The notes beneath the pieces were generated by a model that ran no database searches, was not told where the DNA came from, and was given only the letters and a program-made list of their open reading frames with translations. Of a stretch of 51,149 nt of DNA, positions 8,116-17,471 are shown in pieces. The position numbers and the translations under genes are program-made. Where the stretch lies: the NCBI GenBank assembly GCA_903835005.1, contig CAILLK010000120.1, positions 1 to 51,149 of the forward strand. The letters are read 5' to 3'. The first letter of the stretch is position 1. Every line of letters starts with the position of its first letter. The DNA comes from an uncultured Bacteroidota bacterium (GTDB lineage Bacteria; Bacteroidota; Bacteroidia; Chitinophagales; Chitinophagaceae).

Positions 8116-11100
8116 TTATTGTTTCTGAACTGAGAACCTGATTACTTTGCTCTGGCCATTCTGGCTCAGATGCAGCAGGTAAATACCATCGCTTATATCG
8201 CCAAGTCCTATTGTTTTTTCGAGCTGATTGTTAACTGGTGTTATTGAGCCGGTAGTTATAACCTGGCCAAGAATGTTGGTTACCGTATACGCTACCTGGT
8301 AATTGCCGGTAACAGTGCCCCTGATGGCAAAAGTGCCGTTGTTGGGGTTAGGGTACAGGCCAATGTCAGTAAGCAAAGCCGATACCTGCGTTACGCCTAC
8401 ATTGCTCTCTGCAATCAACACATTACTGTTGCCAATGGAGTCGGGTAACGGGCATTGCATATTGCTTTTCACCTGTAGGTATATGGTATCAGGTGCATTA
8501 ACTGATGTCAAGGTATATACATCCGCATTGGCACCAGCTATAGGTAGTCCGTTTTTAAACCACTGGTAGCTCGGGTTTGTACCTCCGTTATATACCGATG
8601 AAGTAAAGGTAACTGTAGCGCCGGGGCTGACATGCGCACCAGGCGATGCGGAAATATACACCAGCGGCGCATTGTCAATCATATTCATCTTTATGGTATT
8701 GCTGGGCGCATGCACCGGAGAAGGGCAAAGCTCACTGCTGCTGATGGCGCAATAAACAAGCTCCCCATTGGTAAGCGTTGCCGAAGCCCAGGTGTTGCTG
8801 ATGGCGCCAACCACAGGCATACCGCCTGCATACCACTGATAGGATGGGCTGGAACCTCCATTAACAGCTGATGCAGTGAAATCTACCATAGTACCCAGGC
8901 AAAGTGTATCGGCAGCTGCTCCATAGGTATAGCCGGGTGTGGCAGAAATATTGGCAGATACAGGAATGGTGGGGTTAACTACAACCACATCTATCTGGAG
9001 GAGGGAAGGGCATCCCTGAAATGTATCATTTACATAATAATTGCCTGCCATAGCCAGAGTAGCGGATGTAATTGTCGGATTCTGTAATGTGGATGTAAAT
9101 CCACCTGGCCCGCTCCAGTTCCATGTAAGACCGGTAGAGGTAGTTCCCGGATCGGCTGTAAGTGCAATAGTAGTGCCCTGGCAAACTGCAGTTGCACCAA
9201 CAGTTGGTGTAGGGGGAATAGTGCTGTTCACGGTAACTGAAACTGTTGAAACCGCAGCAGGGCACCCGTTATGGGTAGCTGTAACACTATAGGTGCCGGT
9301 ATAGGCAGCTGTGATACTGCTGATAACCGGATTTTGTACAGTTGAAGTAAATCCGGCAGGGCCTGCCCAACTCCATGCCGATAAAGTATAAGGGGCAGCA
9401 TCATATAGCCGGAGTGTTCCGCTCGCGCATACCGGTGAATTTGAAGTAGCAGTGGTGGCAGAAATTGAGGGTACGATATTAATATTGTAGTAATCATCGG
9501 GAGAAGTGAATGCAGGGTTGCTTGCTACAACCCGAATCCGGTAGCCTGTGCCGGAAGCTGTACCGGGAATGGTACAAACTATGGTTCCTGCACCTGTTCC
9601 TGTAAGTGTTCCTATTGTCACAGCTCCGGCAAAGTTGCCGGTAGCATCAGACAACTGCACACTGAAAACATTACCTGCTGTAAACTGAATTGCAGGGACA
9701 GTGGTGTAGACATTCAATGTGCCACCCGCACAAACCAAAGTATCGGTAAAAGGCTGGAGAATCGAAACCTGGCTCTCCAGGTTGATCTTTGCAACAAAGC
9801 CATCGTAAACACCACCCGCATTGGCTGCCTGGTAAGTGCCAGTTGTGGATATGCCTCCAGCGCCATACAAGCCATTGCTGGAAGAATATCCGGCTATTAC
9901 CAGTTGCCCGTTCGATGCGTCTGATGCTACACCATTGGCATAATCATAAAAAGAGCCGCCAAAATAACTGTCCCAGAACATCTGGCCTAAAGGATTTATT
10001 TTTGCAATGAACGCATCATAATCACCACCTATGGCAGCCTGGCTGCTGTTGAGTGTAGCTATGCCTGTTGTACTGAAAGTGCCACCAACAATTACCGGGT
10101 TTCCAAAAACATCGAAACAAACAGCCTGCCCGTAATCAAAGCCAGTGCCTCCATAATAGCTGCTCCATTGCAGGGAACCGGTATTGGTCAGATAGGCAAC
10201 AAATGCGTCCTGAACACCACCATATGCCGGCTGGAATGCATTCGCCGATGCTACACCTGAACCGCTTGTGGTATTACCCACAACCGCAAGATTTCCGCCG
10301 CCGTCTGAAGCGATGCAATTTCCGATTTCGGTAGAAGTGCCGCCAAAATAAGTGCCCCAGTTGCGGGTTCCGGCAGAATTAAACTGTGCTATAAATGCAT
10401 CCTGTGTGCCACTGAGCGATGCCTGGTAAGCACCGGCAGAAGCAATATTAATAACGCTGTTGGTCTGGCCGGTTATATCAATATTACCCAGTCCATCACA
10501 AACCACGCCCATTCCTGTTTCCTGTGCTGTGCCGCCATAATATGTAGACCATTGAATAGAGCCCGACGAATTGAATTTAGCCAGAAATGCATCAGTTGGT
10601 CCGCTGATTGCAGACTGGTATGATCCTCCCGTAGAAATAGAAGTTGTACTGGCTGTCTGGCCGGTTATGTATACATTATTACCAGAAGCATCTGTTGCCA
10701 CGCCATATACAAAATCATTTCCGGTGCCGCCTATGAAAGTACACCACTGGCGGCTTCCTGCATTGTTTAATTTCAGCAGAAAGCCATCATCACCACCATT
10801 ATTTACCTGCTGGTAAGCCCCGAAATTGGTGAAGTGGGGTGGCGGGCCTGCGCCGTTGGGGCAGGTAGTGTAGCCGCCAATATAAATATTCGGTGATGCA
10901 GCATTATCCAGCGCCAGGCAGGTAGCCTCAGTGGTTCCTGGATTGCCTGCATAATAAGTGGCATAGTCAAGGAGGCCTGTGCTGGAGAATTTAGCAAAAA
11001 ACATATCGAATGGTCCGCCAGAAAATACAGTCTGGTAAGCCCCTCCGGTGGCTATCCCTGAATTGCTGGAAGTGTACCCGCATACATAGGATTGATGGAA

Positions 11101-11910
11101 ATTATCTTCCTTAACTGCCGTGATCACATCTTCGAGTGTACTTCCGAAATAGGTACCCCATGACAGAAGCGGATCAATGGTAAGTGATCCCTTGTAGTCG
11201 CCTGTTTTAAAACTAACAATATTTTTATTCAGCTTAAAATTGGTGGCAACTTTTCTGCCGGTTGCAGTTTCGTAGGCATAAGGTGTATTCTCAGTTATAG
11301 TCCCCATTGGTGTAATGGCTGTAAGGCTGCCATCATTGGTTACCGACAGTTTAGTTGCACCGCCGTATTTCAGCTTGATATCATTCACATTTCCTCCTGG
11401 CCGAACCACAAAGTCATACTCTACATTATTATCTTTCACATAAAGTACCCAATCGATAGATGGGTAAATGTTTTTATAGACTATACGGTTATAAGCATGT
11501 GCAGTAACCCCGTTTTCATTTCCAAGGCCTGGCATAATATAGTTTTCATAATAGGCCTGTTCTTCTCCTGAGGTTGCTTTTGCAGATGGATCAGCGCCAA
11601 GAAGTGTAACATCCATCCGGTACATCGACATTTTTAAGTCGCGCGGCGAATTGCCTTCCACCTTTCTGAACTGGTAGTGAAGCTGGCCCTTGCCCACAAA
11701 AAGATTCATGCCGGGAGTAGACAGTTTATATTGAATATCATTACAGGCCATATTATCCTGAGCCCTTAATTGTCCTTTATTCTCAATGAATGAAACCGGC
11801 TTTCCAAGACCGCCGCCCACAGTTGCCTGTTTTGCATCTTTGGCCATCACGGAGAAGGGCAACAGACAGCTCAGCACAAGGGAACAGAATTTAGTACCAC
11901 TAAAATACAT
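8116..11910 (-). CDS. Large surface protein: DUF7948/SBBP repeats, Ig-like domains, T9SS sorting domain
   Basis: The 1264-residue protein has a signal peptide, then the segment VSFIENKGQLRAQDNMACND that opens the DUF7948-type domain (to ~residue 240). Next come about eight repeats of the beta-propeller (SBBP) kind, each with W-x-T/S-Y-Y/F-G-G-T and GNxxITGQT-like turns, to ~residue 710. Several Ig/PKD-like domains of about 80 residues follow, with recurring SWAGPAGFTST / PxxxxxTxxxxGxYxVT patterns (~810-1170). The last ~80 residues (GLYPNPNNGTFAIRG to IRFSVQKQ) are a type A sorting domain. It is probably exported by T9SS as an adhesin-like surface protein. A terminator follows it. Confidence 0.85.
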   Translation of the reverse strand: MYFSGTKFCSLVLSCLLPFSVMAKDAKQATVGGGLGKPVSFIENKGQLRAQDNMACNDIQYKLSTPGMNLFVGKGQLHYQFRKVEGNSPRDLKMSMYRMDVTLLGADPSAKATSGEEQAYYENYIMPGLGNENGVTAHAYNRIVYKNIYPSIDWVLYVKDNNVEYDFVVRPGGNVNDIKLKYGGATKLSVTNDGSLTAITPMGTITENTPYAYETATGRKVATNFKLNKNIVSFKTGDYKGSLTIDPLLSWGTYFGSTLEDVITAVKEDNFHQSYVCGYTSSNSGIATGGAYQTVFSGGPFDMFFAKFSSTGLLDYATYYAGNPGTTEATCLALDNAASPNIYIGGYTTCPNGAGPPPHFTNFGAYQQVNNGGDDGFLLKLNNAGSRQWCTFIGGTGNDFVYGVATDASGNNVYITGQTASTTSISTGGSYQSAISGPTDAFLAKFNSSGSIQWSTYYGGTAQETGMGVVCDGLGNIDITGQTNSVINIASAGAYQASLSGTQDAFIAQFNSAGTRNWGTYFGGTSTEIGNCIASDGGGNLAVVGNTTSGSGVASANAFQPAYGGVQDAFVAYLTNTGSLQWSSYYGGTGFDYGQAVCFDVFGNPVIVGGTFSTTGIATLNSSQAAIGGDYDAFIAKINPLGQMFWDSYFGGSFYDYANGVASDASNGQLVIAGYSSSNGLYGAGGISTTGTYQAANAGGVYDGFVAKINLESQVSILQPFTDTLVCAGGTLNVYTTVPAIQFTAGNVFSVQLSDATGNFAGAVTIGTLTGTGAGTIVCTIPGTASGTGYRIRVVASNPAFTSPDDYYNINIVPSISATTATSNSPVCASGTLRLYDAAPYTLSAWSWAGPAGFTSTVQNPVISSITAAYTGTYSVTATHNGCPAAVSTVSVTVNSTIPPTPTVGATAVCQGTTIALTADPGTTSTGLTWNWSGPGGFTSTLQNPTITSATLAMAGNYYVNDTFQGCPSLLQIDVVVVNPTIPVSANISATPGYTYGAAADTLCLGTMVDFTASAVNGGSSPSYQWYAGGMPVVGAISNTWASATLTNGELVYCAISSSELCPSPVHAPSNTIKMNMIDNAPLVYISASPGAHVSPGATVTFTSSVYNGGTNPSYQWFKNGLPIAGANADVYTLTSVNAPDTIYLQVKSNMQCPLPDSIGNSNVLIAESNVGVTQVSALLTDIGLYPNPNNGTFAIRGTVTGNYQVAYTVTNILGQVITTGSITPVNNQLEKTIGLGDISDGIYLLHLSQNGQSKVIRFSVQKQ

Positions 11911-12055
11911 ATACTATAGTTTTATTGGTTATTTATACAGACTGCAAAGTAATAATTATACAGGAAATTTTAAAGTTTTTATTCAGCAGTTATAAAATAG
12001 GGCAGCAAATACTATGCCAGACTCCGGAACCAGGGGAAAAAGCTGGAATGAAGTA

Positions 12056-12511
12056 TCAATGGATCAGTTCGACATTCATAGATCTTTGGTCTGGAGCAGT
12101 AGTTTCAATAGTTATCCATAAATAAGGTTTTTGTAATAATTCCAAAGCTTTTTCCGGCCATTCAATAAAGCAGGTGGCTTCCCCGGCAACTGCGGCTTCA
12201 ATACAGTCTTCCATTCCGGCGTTTATAGCTTCTGCGGCATCTTTAAGCCGGTACCAGTCCATATGCCAGATAAACTGGTCTTTGTCGTTTTCTGAATAAT
12301 GGTATTCATTGATCAGTGCAAAGGTTGGGCTGCTTACTGCATCCTCCACCTGCAACATATCGCACAGGTAGTGGATGAAAGTGGTTTTGCCGGCACCCAT
12401 TTCTCCGCTGAATGCAAACAAATTAAACTCATTTGTTACTTCCCAAAAACGCTTTACAGCATCTTCTATCTGATTTAAACCATAGCTTACTTGCAGCAAC
12501 TGAGTATTCAT
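12056..12511 (-). CDS. tsaE: tRNA threonylcarbamoyladenosine biosynthesis ATPase TsaE
   Basis: The 151-residue product has Walker A GEMGAGKTTFIHYLC near residue 36, the switch motif SSPTFALINEY near 59, and HMDWYRLKD near 83. CFIEWPEK follows near 112. This is the complete TsaE order and length. TsaE works with TsaB and TsaD to load threonylcarbamoyl on A37 of ANN-decoding tRNAs. The C-terminal tail after LWITIETT is less conserved. It is divergent from the His-rich small gene at 12686. Confidence 0.92.
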   Translation of the reverse strand: MNTQLLQVSYGLNQIEDAVKRFWEVTNEFNLFAFSGEMGAGKTTFIHYLCDMLQVEDAVSSPTFALINEYHYSENDKDQFIWHMDWYRLKDAAEAINAGMEDCIEAAVAGEATCFIEWPEKALELLQKPYLWITIETTAPDQRSMNVELIH

Positions 12512-12685
12512 AATCTGGCAAAATTACATGGATTCTCGTACTGATAAAAGTTGTTCAGCAATCCACAATGGTAGGAATGATTTTTGGTAGTAAAATATGT
12601 TTGGCTTAAAAAGGAGGTATTTGATTGATTACTTATAAGAGATTGTATATTTGCACCTGAAGTTGATAAATGTAAGATTGAATCC

Positions 12686-13009
12686 GTGAAAATCAGTTTA
12701 GCAAAATACATTATAGTAGCGTGGTTTTCATTTCTGCTGCTCCTGGGCAACACGCCCATGGATTTTATTCATCTATTTGCTGATCATAAAGATACAATTC
12801 ATCACGAACATAAAGGGCTGGTAATAGAAAATAAGCATCACCATTGTGCATTTCTTTCTCTTACACTTACTTCATTTATCAATGATTACACTATTCCATT
12901 CGTACCATTCAGATCAATTGTTCACGGGGCAAAATATACATTTGCTGGTGTAAACTATGTACAGAGGTGCATAGTTGCAGTATCACTGAGAGGGCCACCT
13001 GCTGCCTGA
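12686..13009 (+). CDS. Small His-rich exported protein preceding a TonB receptor
   Basis: The 107-residue product begins at a GTG (KISLAKYIIVAWFSFLLLLG), with a hydrophobic N-terminal segment to ~residue 21. Histidines cluster in HKDTIHHEHKG (~33-43) and KHHHC (~50-54), and the end is SLRGPPAA. The layout (N-terminal anchor, His cluster, R-G-P-P-A end, gene directly before a TonB receptor) recalls the short DUF2946-like proteins next to metal-related receptors in Proteobacteria. That likeness is by pattern only. It lies 103 nt before the receptor gene, so a shared transcript is likely. A role in periplasmic metal binding or sensing is inferred. Confidence 0.55.
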   Translation: MKISLAKYIIVAWFSFLLLLGNTPMDFIHLFADHKDTIHHEHKGLVIENKHHHCAFLSLTLTSFINDYTIPFVPFRSIVHGAKYTFAGVNYVQRCIVAVSLRGPPAA

Positions 13010-13112
13010 TTCCCCTGCCTTTCTGACAATCATAATATTATCACAGTATTCTGAATCCGCATTCGGAGTTACTGATGATGGTATTAATTATTTTATTCTA
13101 AAACCATAAACA

Positions 13113-15569
13113 ATGTTTAAGTATAGCTCAATTCTTTTTATACTCCTGTTTTTTCAATTCTCACTTCACGCAGCATTAACAGGCAACAACACTTTAAAAG
13201 GCTATGTAAAAGATAAAAACGGCAAACCAATGGAGGGCGCCATAGTTGAAATACCTGATCTTAAAGTAGGTACAATTGCAGACAGCAGCGGTGCTTACCT
13301 CATCGAAAACCTGCCAACCGGCAAATATGTTGTAATTGCCAGTTTAATCAGTTATTCCAAATCCAGCTTAACGGTTACAATAAACGGCGATGTGAAACAG
13401 GATTTTGTGCTGAACGAAACCGCTATAGAAAGTAAGGAAGTAGTTATTACCGGCCAGTCGAAAGCGACTGAAATTAAAAGAAGCCCTGTGCCGGTGGTTG
13501 CTATCAATAACGAATACCTGAAAACGAATATCAGTACCAATATTATTGATGCGCTGGTTAATGTGCCGGGTGTATCTGCAGTAACAACGGGGCCCAATGT
13601 ATCGAAACCTTTCATTCGTGGGCTGGGATATAACCGGGTGCTCACCTTGTATGATGGAATGAGGCAGGAAGGCCAGCAGTGGGGCGATGAGCATGGTATA
13701 GAAGTAGATGAATACAGTGTAGACAGGGTGGAACTGGTGAAAGGACCGGCCAGCCTTATTTACGGATCTGATGCACTGGCAGGTGTGGTCAACCTGATAC
13801 CGACCCCGCCTGCGCCGGATGGAAAGATAACAGGTACTGTAACCAGTGAATACCAATCGAACAATAACCTGGTAGGCGGATCGGGCATGATGACCGGGAA
13901 TCAGAACGGATTTACCTGGCTTGGCCGTATATCGCATAAACAGGCTATGGATTATCAGGACCCGGTAGATGGCCGTGTTTATGGCACCAACTACAACGAA
14001 ACGGATGCCAATGCCACATTCGGTATTAATAAAAAATGGGGCTTTACACATCTTGATCTCAGTATGTTCAACGACCTGCAGGCCATACCCGATGGCAGCA
14101 GAGATTCGGCTACCAGGCAGTTCACCAAACAGATAACTGAGATAGATACCTTCCGGCCGGTGGTGAGCAATAAGGAACTGAATACCTATGCCATTCCCAC
14201 GCTTCATCAGCATATACAGCATTACCGGGCCATGCTCTCCAACAGTTTCAACCTGTGGGAAGGGCAACTGATAGTGAACGCAGGCTTCGAACGCAGTATC
14301 CGCCAGGAATTCAGCCATCCGGAATACCCGGATATGGCAGGGCTTTACCTGCAATTGAATACCTATACCTACGATGTTAAGTATAATTTCAAAAGCCTGG
14401 GTGGCTGGGATTTTACCGCCGGTGTAAATGGCATGTACCAGACCAATGACCCTACTGAAGGGACTGACTTTATTATACCAAAGTACAACCAGTTCGATTT
14501 CGGGCCTTTTGCTGTGTTTAAGAAAAATATTGGCAAGCTCGATATCTCTGGCGGAGTCCGGTATGATATGCGCACTTTTCATAACGATGCACTGTATACC
14601 AACCCTAATCCGGTTACTGGTTTTGATATGCCTGTTGGTAGTAATTCACCTGGTGCTGATACAGTATTCAACAACTACAGCCATACATTTACAGGTATGA
14701 CCTACAGTTTAGGTATGACCTATCTTTTTTCTAAATCATTTGCTATAAAAGCCAATATAGCCCGGGGATTCCGTGCCCCTAATATTGTTGAGATTTCGGC
14801 TAATGGTGTGCATCCCGGCACTAATACCTACCAGATAGGCAATAATGAGCTGAAGCCTGAATTCAGCCTGCAGGAGGATATAGGTGCAGAATTTACTTCG
14901 CAACATGTATCAGTAAATCTATCGGTGTTTAATAATGATATCTCCAATTACATTTACAACACATCGGTGGCCAATTCGAAAGGGACCGACTCAATTGCTA
15001 ATGGAAATACTTATTTCAGGTATGTGGCTGCAAATGCAAGATTGTATGGTGGTGAGGCAAGTGTGGATATACATCCGCATCCGCTCGACTGGCTGCATTT
15101 TGAGAACAGCATTTCGGTAGTATATGCCCTGAATGAAGGAGGCCCCGGAATAACAATCAATGATAACAACAGATACCTGCCGTTCATTCCTCCGGTACAT
15201 GGTATCTCTGAACTGCGGGGCGCATTCAAGCATCCGGCAAAAGGACTTGCCAACTTATATATGAAAGTGCAGGTAGCTATGTATGCAACCCAGAACCGGG
15301 TTTACCTGGCCAATAATACCGAAACAGTTACTCCTGGCTATACCCTTGTGAACCTGGGTGCAGGAACAGACATTACTGATAAGAAGGGAAAAGTATTGTT
15401 TAATATCGGGTTGTTTGGCAATAACCTTTTTGACGTGGCTTACCAGGACCATCTCAGCCGGTTGAAATATTTTGAAGAGTACCCAGCAGATCCGCGCGGT
15501 CATTCAGGTATTTATAATATGGGCAGGAATATTGGCATTAAATTATTGGTGCCTTTCGGTGTCAGGTAG
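13113..15569 (+). CDS. TonB-dependent receptor with N-terminal carboxypeptidase-regulatory-like domain
   Basis: The 818-residue protein has a signal peptide (MFKYSSILFILLFFQFSLHA), then a CarboxypepD_reg-like domain (LKGYVKDKNGKPMEGAIVEI, ~residues 28-105). A plug follows (IIDALVNVPGVSAVTT, FIRGLGYNRVLTLYDGMRQ, VELVKGPASLIYGSDALAG, ~115-235), then a long beta-barrel containing RGFRAPNIVEIS (~550) and ending at a VPFGVR terminus. It is an outer-membrane active importer. It is short for the SusC type and lacks a SusD partner, so siderophore, cobalamin or metal uptake is more likely than glycans. The His-rich upstream gene points to a metal. A strong terminator follows. Confidence 0.9.
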   Translation: MFKYSSILFILLFFQFSLHAALTGNNTLKGYVKDKNGKPMEGAIVEIPDLKVGTIADSSGAYLIENLPTGKYVVIASLISYSKSSLTVTINGDVKQDFVLNETAIESKEVVITGQSKATEIKRSPVPVVAINNEYLKTNISTNIIDALVNVPGVSAVTTGPNVSKPFIRGLGYNRVLTLYDGMRQEGQQWGDEHGIEVDEYSVDRVELVKGPASLIYGSDALAGVVNLIPTPPAPDGKITGTVTSEYQSNNNLVGGSGMMTGNQNGFTWLGRISHKQAMDYQDPVDGRVYGTNYNETDANATFGINKKWGFTHLDLSMFNDLQAIPDGSRDSATRQFTKQITEIDTFRPVVSNKELNTYAIPTLHQHIQHYRAMLSNSFNLWEGQLIVNAGFERSIRQEFSHPEYPDMAGLYLQLNTYTYDVKYNFKSLGGWDFTAGVNGMYQTNDPTEGTDFIIPKYNQFDFGPFAVFKKNIGKLDISGGVRYDMRTFHNDALYTNPNPVTGFDMPVGSNSPGADTVFNNYSHTFTGMTYSLGMTYLFSKSFAIKANIARGFRAPNIVEISANGVHPGTNTYQIGNNELKPEFSLQEDIGAEFTSQHVSVNLSVFNNDISNYIYNTSVANSKGTDSIANGNTYFRYVAANARLYGGEASVDIHPHPLDWLHFENSISVVYALNEGGPGITINDNNRYLPFIPPVHGISELRGAFKHPAKGLANLYMKVQVAMYATQNRVYLANNTETVTPGYTLVNLGAGTDITDKKGKVLFNIGLFGNNLFDVAYQDHLSRLKYFEEYPADPRGHSGIYNMGRNIGIKLLVPFGVR

Positions 15570-15592
15570 ATGACAATTTAAGAATCATGATT

Positions 15593-15639
15593 TGGTTTAC
15601 CAATGACTTTGAACGAAGTTATTGGTAAACCATTTTTTT
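15593..15639 (+). terminator. Strong intrinsic terminator after the TonB receptor gene
   Basis: A 17-bp stem with one G-T wobble (15593-15609 with 15616-15632) has a 6-nt loop and is followed by seven T (15633-15639). It lies between convergent genes. The T run serves the forward transcript, and the reverse side has no comparable T run. Confidence 0.92.
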
Positions 15640-16777
15640 AAAACGGTTTGCCTGCAGCCCCGCTTATAATAGCATTCCGCACAAAAGGCAATGCCTTCAT
15701 GGCTTTTATGAAAAAGGCAGTAGTGCGGTCTTTCCCGAAATTGGATTGCACCATGCGGCCAATAGCAGTGCGGTTATTGAAGTTATCCTGCCATTCATCC
15801 GTATAGTTATCCTCCATAGTCTCCCTGCTTATATTGCCTTTCAAAAAATCATTGATCTCTGTATCAGCCAGCATTGCTGAATGAAGGGCCATGCTCATAC
15901 CATTGCCGCATAAGGGGGTAATTACGCCCGCAGCATCGCCAAGTAGCAGCACATGATCCAGTACCTGTTCTTTCTTCTGGAAGCTGATCTGGGAAATGGT
16001 CATTGGCGCCTCATACAGAAATTCAGCATTTCCGAAAATTTGTTTCAGCCAGGGGTTTTTCATTAATACCTCCCGCTCCAGTTGTTTAATATCATTTCCG
16101 CTTTTCCGGAGTGCTCCGGCGGTTGTCAGATAGCACAGGCAGCATTTATTGTCTTCAATCTGCGATATGCCGCAATAACCATCGGTGAAATTATGCAGGC
16201 CTATCAGGTTGCGGGGCCAGTCGTAATTGATGTGGTACTTAATGCCTGTATAATTATTGAGCGCCTTCTTTTTCTCCAGGGTAAATGGCCGTTTAGATTT
16301 TATGTCCAGCTTGCTCCGTTTGCCCCAGGTGCCACAAACAACACGGGTTCCAAAAACGTCATTGCCCGCTTCAACTTTGAAGGAGCCATTGTTCCAGTGT
16401 ATTACTTCCACCTTTGTGCGGGTGAGTAATTTTACTCCTTCATTTATTGCCAGATCAGCAAGTGCAGCATCCAGACGGTATCTGCTGATTCCGAAACCAC
16501 CCTGTGGCAGTGAGGTAATTACTTCATTTCCCCTGTTGTCGGTAACCTGAAGTTTACTGATTACTGGCAAGCTCATTTCTCCAACCGGCAATCCCAGCTT
16601 TTCCAGGAAAGGCTTGCTCTCCATACTAATGTACTCACCACAAACTTTATGCCTTGGGTATGCATCTTTTTCCAGGACCAAAACAGCATAATTCCTGCGC
16701 TGCAGCAAAATAGCCAGCGATAAACCAGCAAGGCCACCACCTGCTATTATCACATCATAAGTAGTATCAGTATTCAT
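15638..16777 (-). CDS. FAD-dependent oxidoreductase (geranylgeranyl-reductase-like) of the type III PKS operon
   Basis: The 379-residue product begins with an FAD-binding motif DVIIAGGGLAGLSLAILLQR and an E-K-D/P-H-K-V-C-G-E-Y segment near residue 45. The second FAD motif is LLGDAAGVITPLCGNGMSMA near residue 285. These mark the NAD(P)/FAD-dependent oxidoreductases that include geranylgeranyl reductase-like and aromatic hydroxylase flavoproteins. It is the third gene after the polyketide synthase and methyltransferase, overlapping the latter by 11 nt when read from the ATG at 16777 (an ATG at 16786 is also possible). By position it probably oxidises or reduces the polyketide ring or side chain. 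The exact chemistry cannot be read from sequence. Confidence 0.85.
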   Translation of the reverse strand: MNTDTTYDVIIAGGGLAGLSLAILLQRRNYAVLVLEKDAYPRHKVCGEYISMESKPFLEKLGLPVGEMSLPVISKLQVTDNRGNEVITSLPQGGFGISRYRLDAALADLAINEGVKLLTRTKVEVIHWNNGSFKVEAGNDVFGTRVVCGTWGKRSKLDIKSKRPFTLEKKKALNNYTGIKYHINYDWPRNLIGLHNFTDGYCGISQIEDNKCCLCYLTTAGALRKSGNDIKQLEREVLMKNPWLKQIFGNAEFLYEAPMTISQISFQKKEQVLDHVLLLGDAAGVITPLCGNGMSMALHSAMLADTEINDFLKGNISRETMEDNYTDEWQDNFNNRTAIGRMVQSNFGKDRTTAFFIKAMKALPFVRNAIISGAAGKPF

Positions 16778-17471
16778 TGTGTACACAAATTAAATACCTG
16801 AAAGCCCACTGCCATTTTATGGTATAATTCTTTATGCCGGCAGCTTTTAACAATTGCACCCAATCATCTTTTATGAATCCCCGCATCACAGAAAGCGGGG
16901 CATCATTTTTCACAAGATACGATTTTGAAAAGGCTTTGGTAAGATACTTTATGGAGTAGTATGCCAGAAAATGGCGTTGAAGGTCATTGATAAAGAAGCC
17001 CATTGTGCTGTTTGCTTTCAGCCATAGCAATTGTTCTATCAGTTGTTCATCAGTAAAATGATGGCAGAATAAGGACGAGAAAATTAAATCAGGCTTTTCA
17101 TCCTGCCATGTAACATCCCTGTAATCATTACAAATCCAATTAACATCCTGGGTGCAATTCTGCCTGGCATATTCTATACACTCCTTCTTGATATCTATAC
17201 CGGTTAATGTATATTCTAGTCCTTTCTTTTTCAGAAACTGACTTATAGCTGCAAGGTTATCCCCGCCACCACATCCTATTTCAGCTATATTCAGGACTTT
17301 GTTTTGCGTTTCATTTTTTAGAAAATATTCAATCCCTTTGCAGGTAATACTATGACCTCCGAGCAGTGTATTAATAGCATTCAGCTCCTGCATGTTCAGT
17401 AAGATATCACTGAATGGTATATTGTCTGCATCCAGCAATTCCTTCTGGTATGATCTGCCTGGCATCCTCAT
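16767..17471 (-). CDS. Class I SAM-dependent methyltransferase of the type III PKS operon
   Basis: The 234-residue protein has the SAM-binding motif I EIGCGGGDNLAAI near residue 70, the acidic strand end TGIDIKKE near 97, and the motif ICNDYRDVTW near 117. SSLFCHHF follows near 133. Its ATG overlaps the polyketide synthase stop as ATGA (17468-17471), implying translational coupling. The expected role is C- or O-methylation of the polyketide product. Confidence 0.85.
   Translation of the reverse strand: MRMPGRSYQKELLDADNIPFSDILLNMQELNAINTLLGGHSITCKGIEYFLKNETQNKVLNIAEIGCGGGDNLAAISQFLKKKGLEYTLTGIDIKKECIEYARQNCTQDVNWICNDYRDVTWQDEKPDLIFSSLFCHHFTDEQLIEQLLWLKANSTMGFFINDLQRHFLAYYSIKYLTKAFSKSYLVKNDAPLSVMRGFIKDDWVQLLKAAGIKNYTIKWQWAFRYLICVHNEY

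Noticed and set aside
13368..14582. A 404-codon open frame on the reverse strand inside the TonB receptor gene
   Set aside because: It lies wholly antisense to a clear receptor gene, has no recognisable domain, and its composition mirrors the codon pattern of the sense strand.
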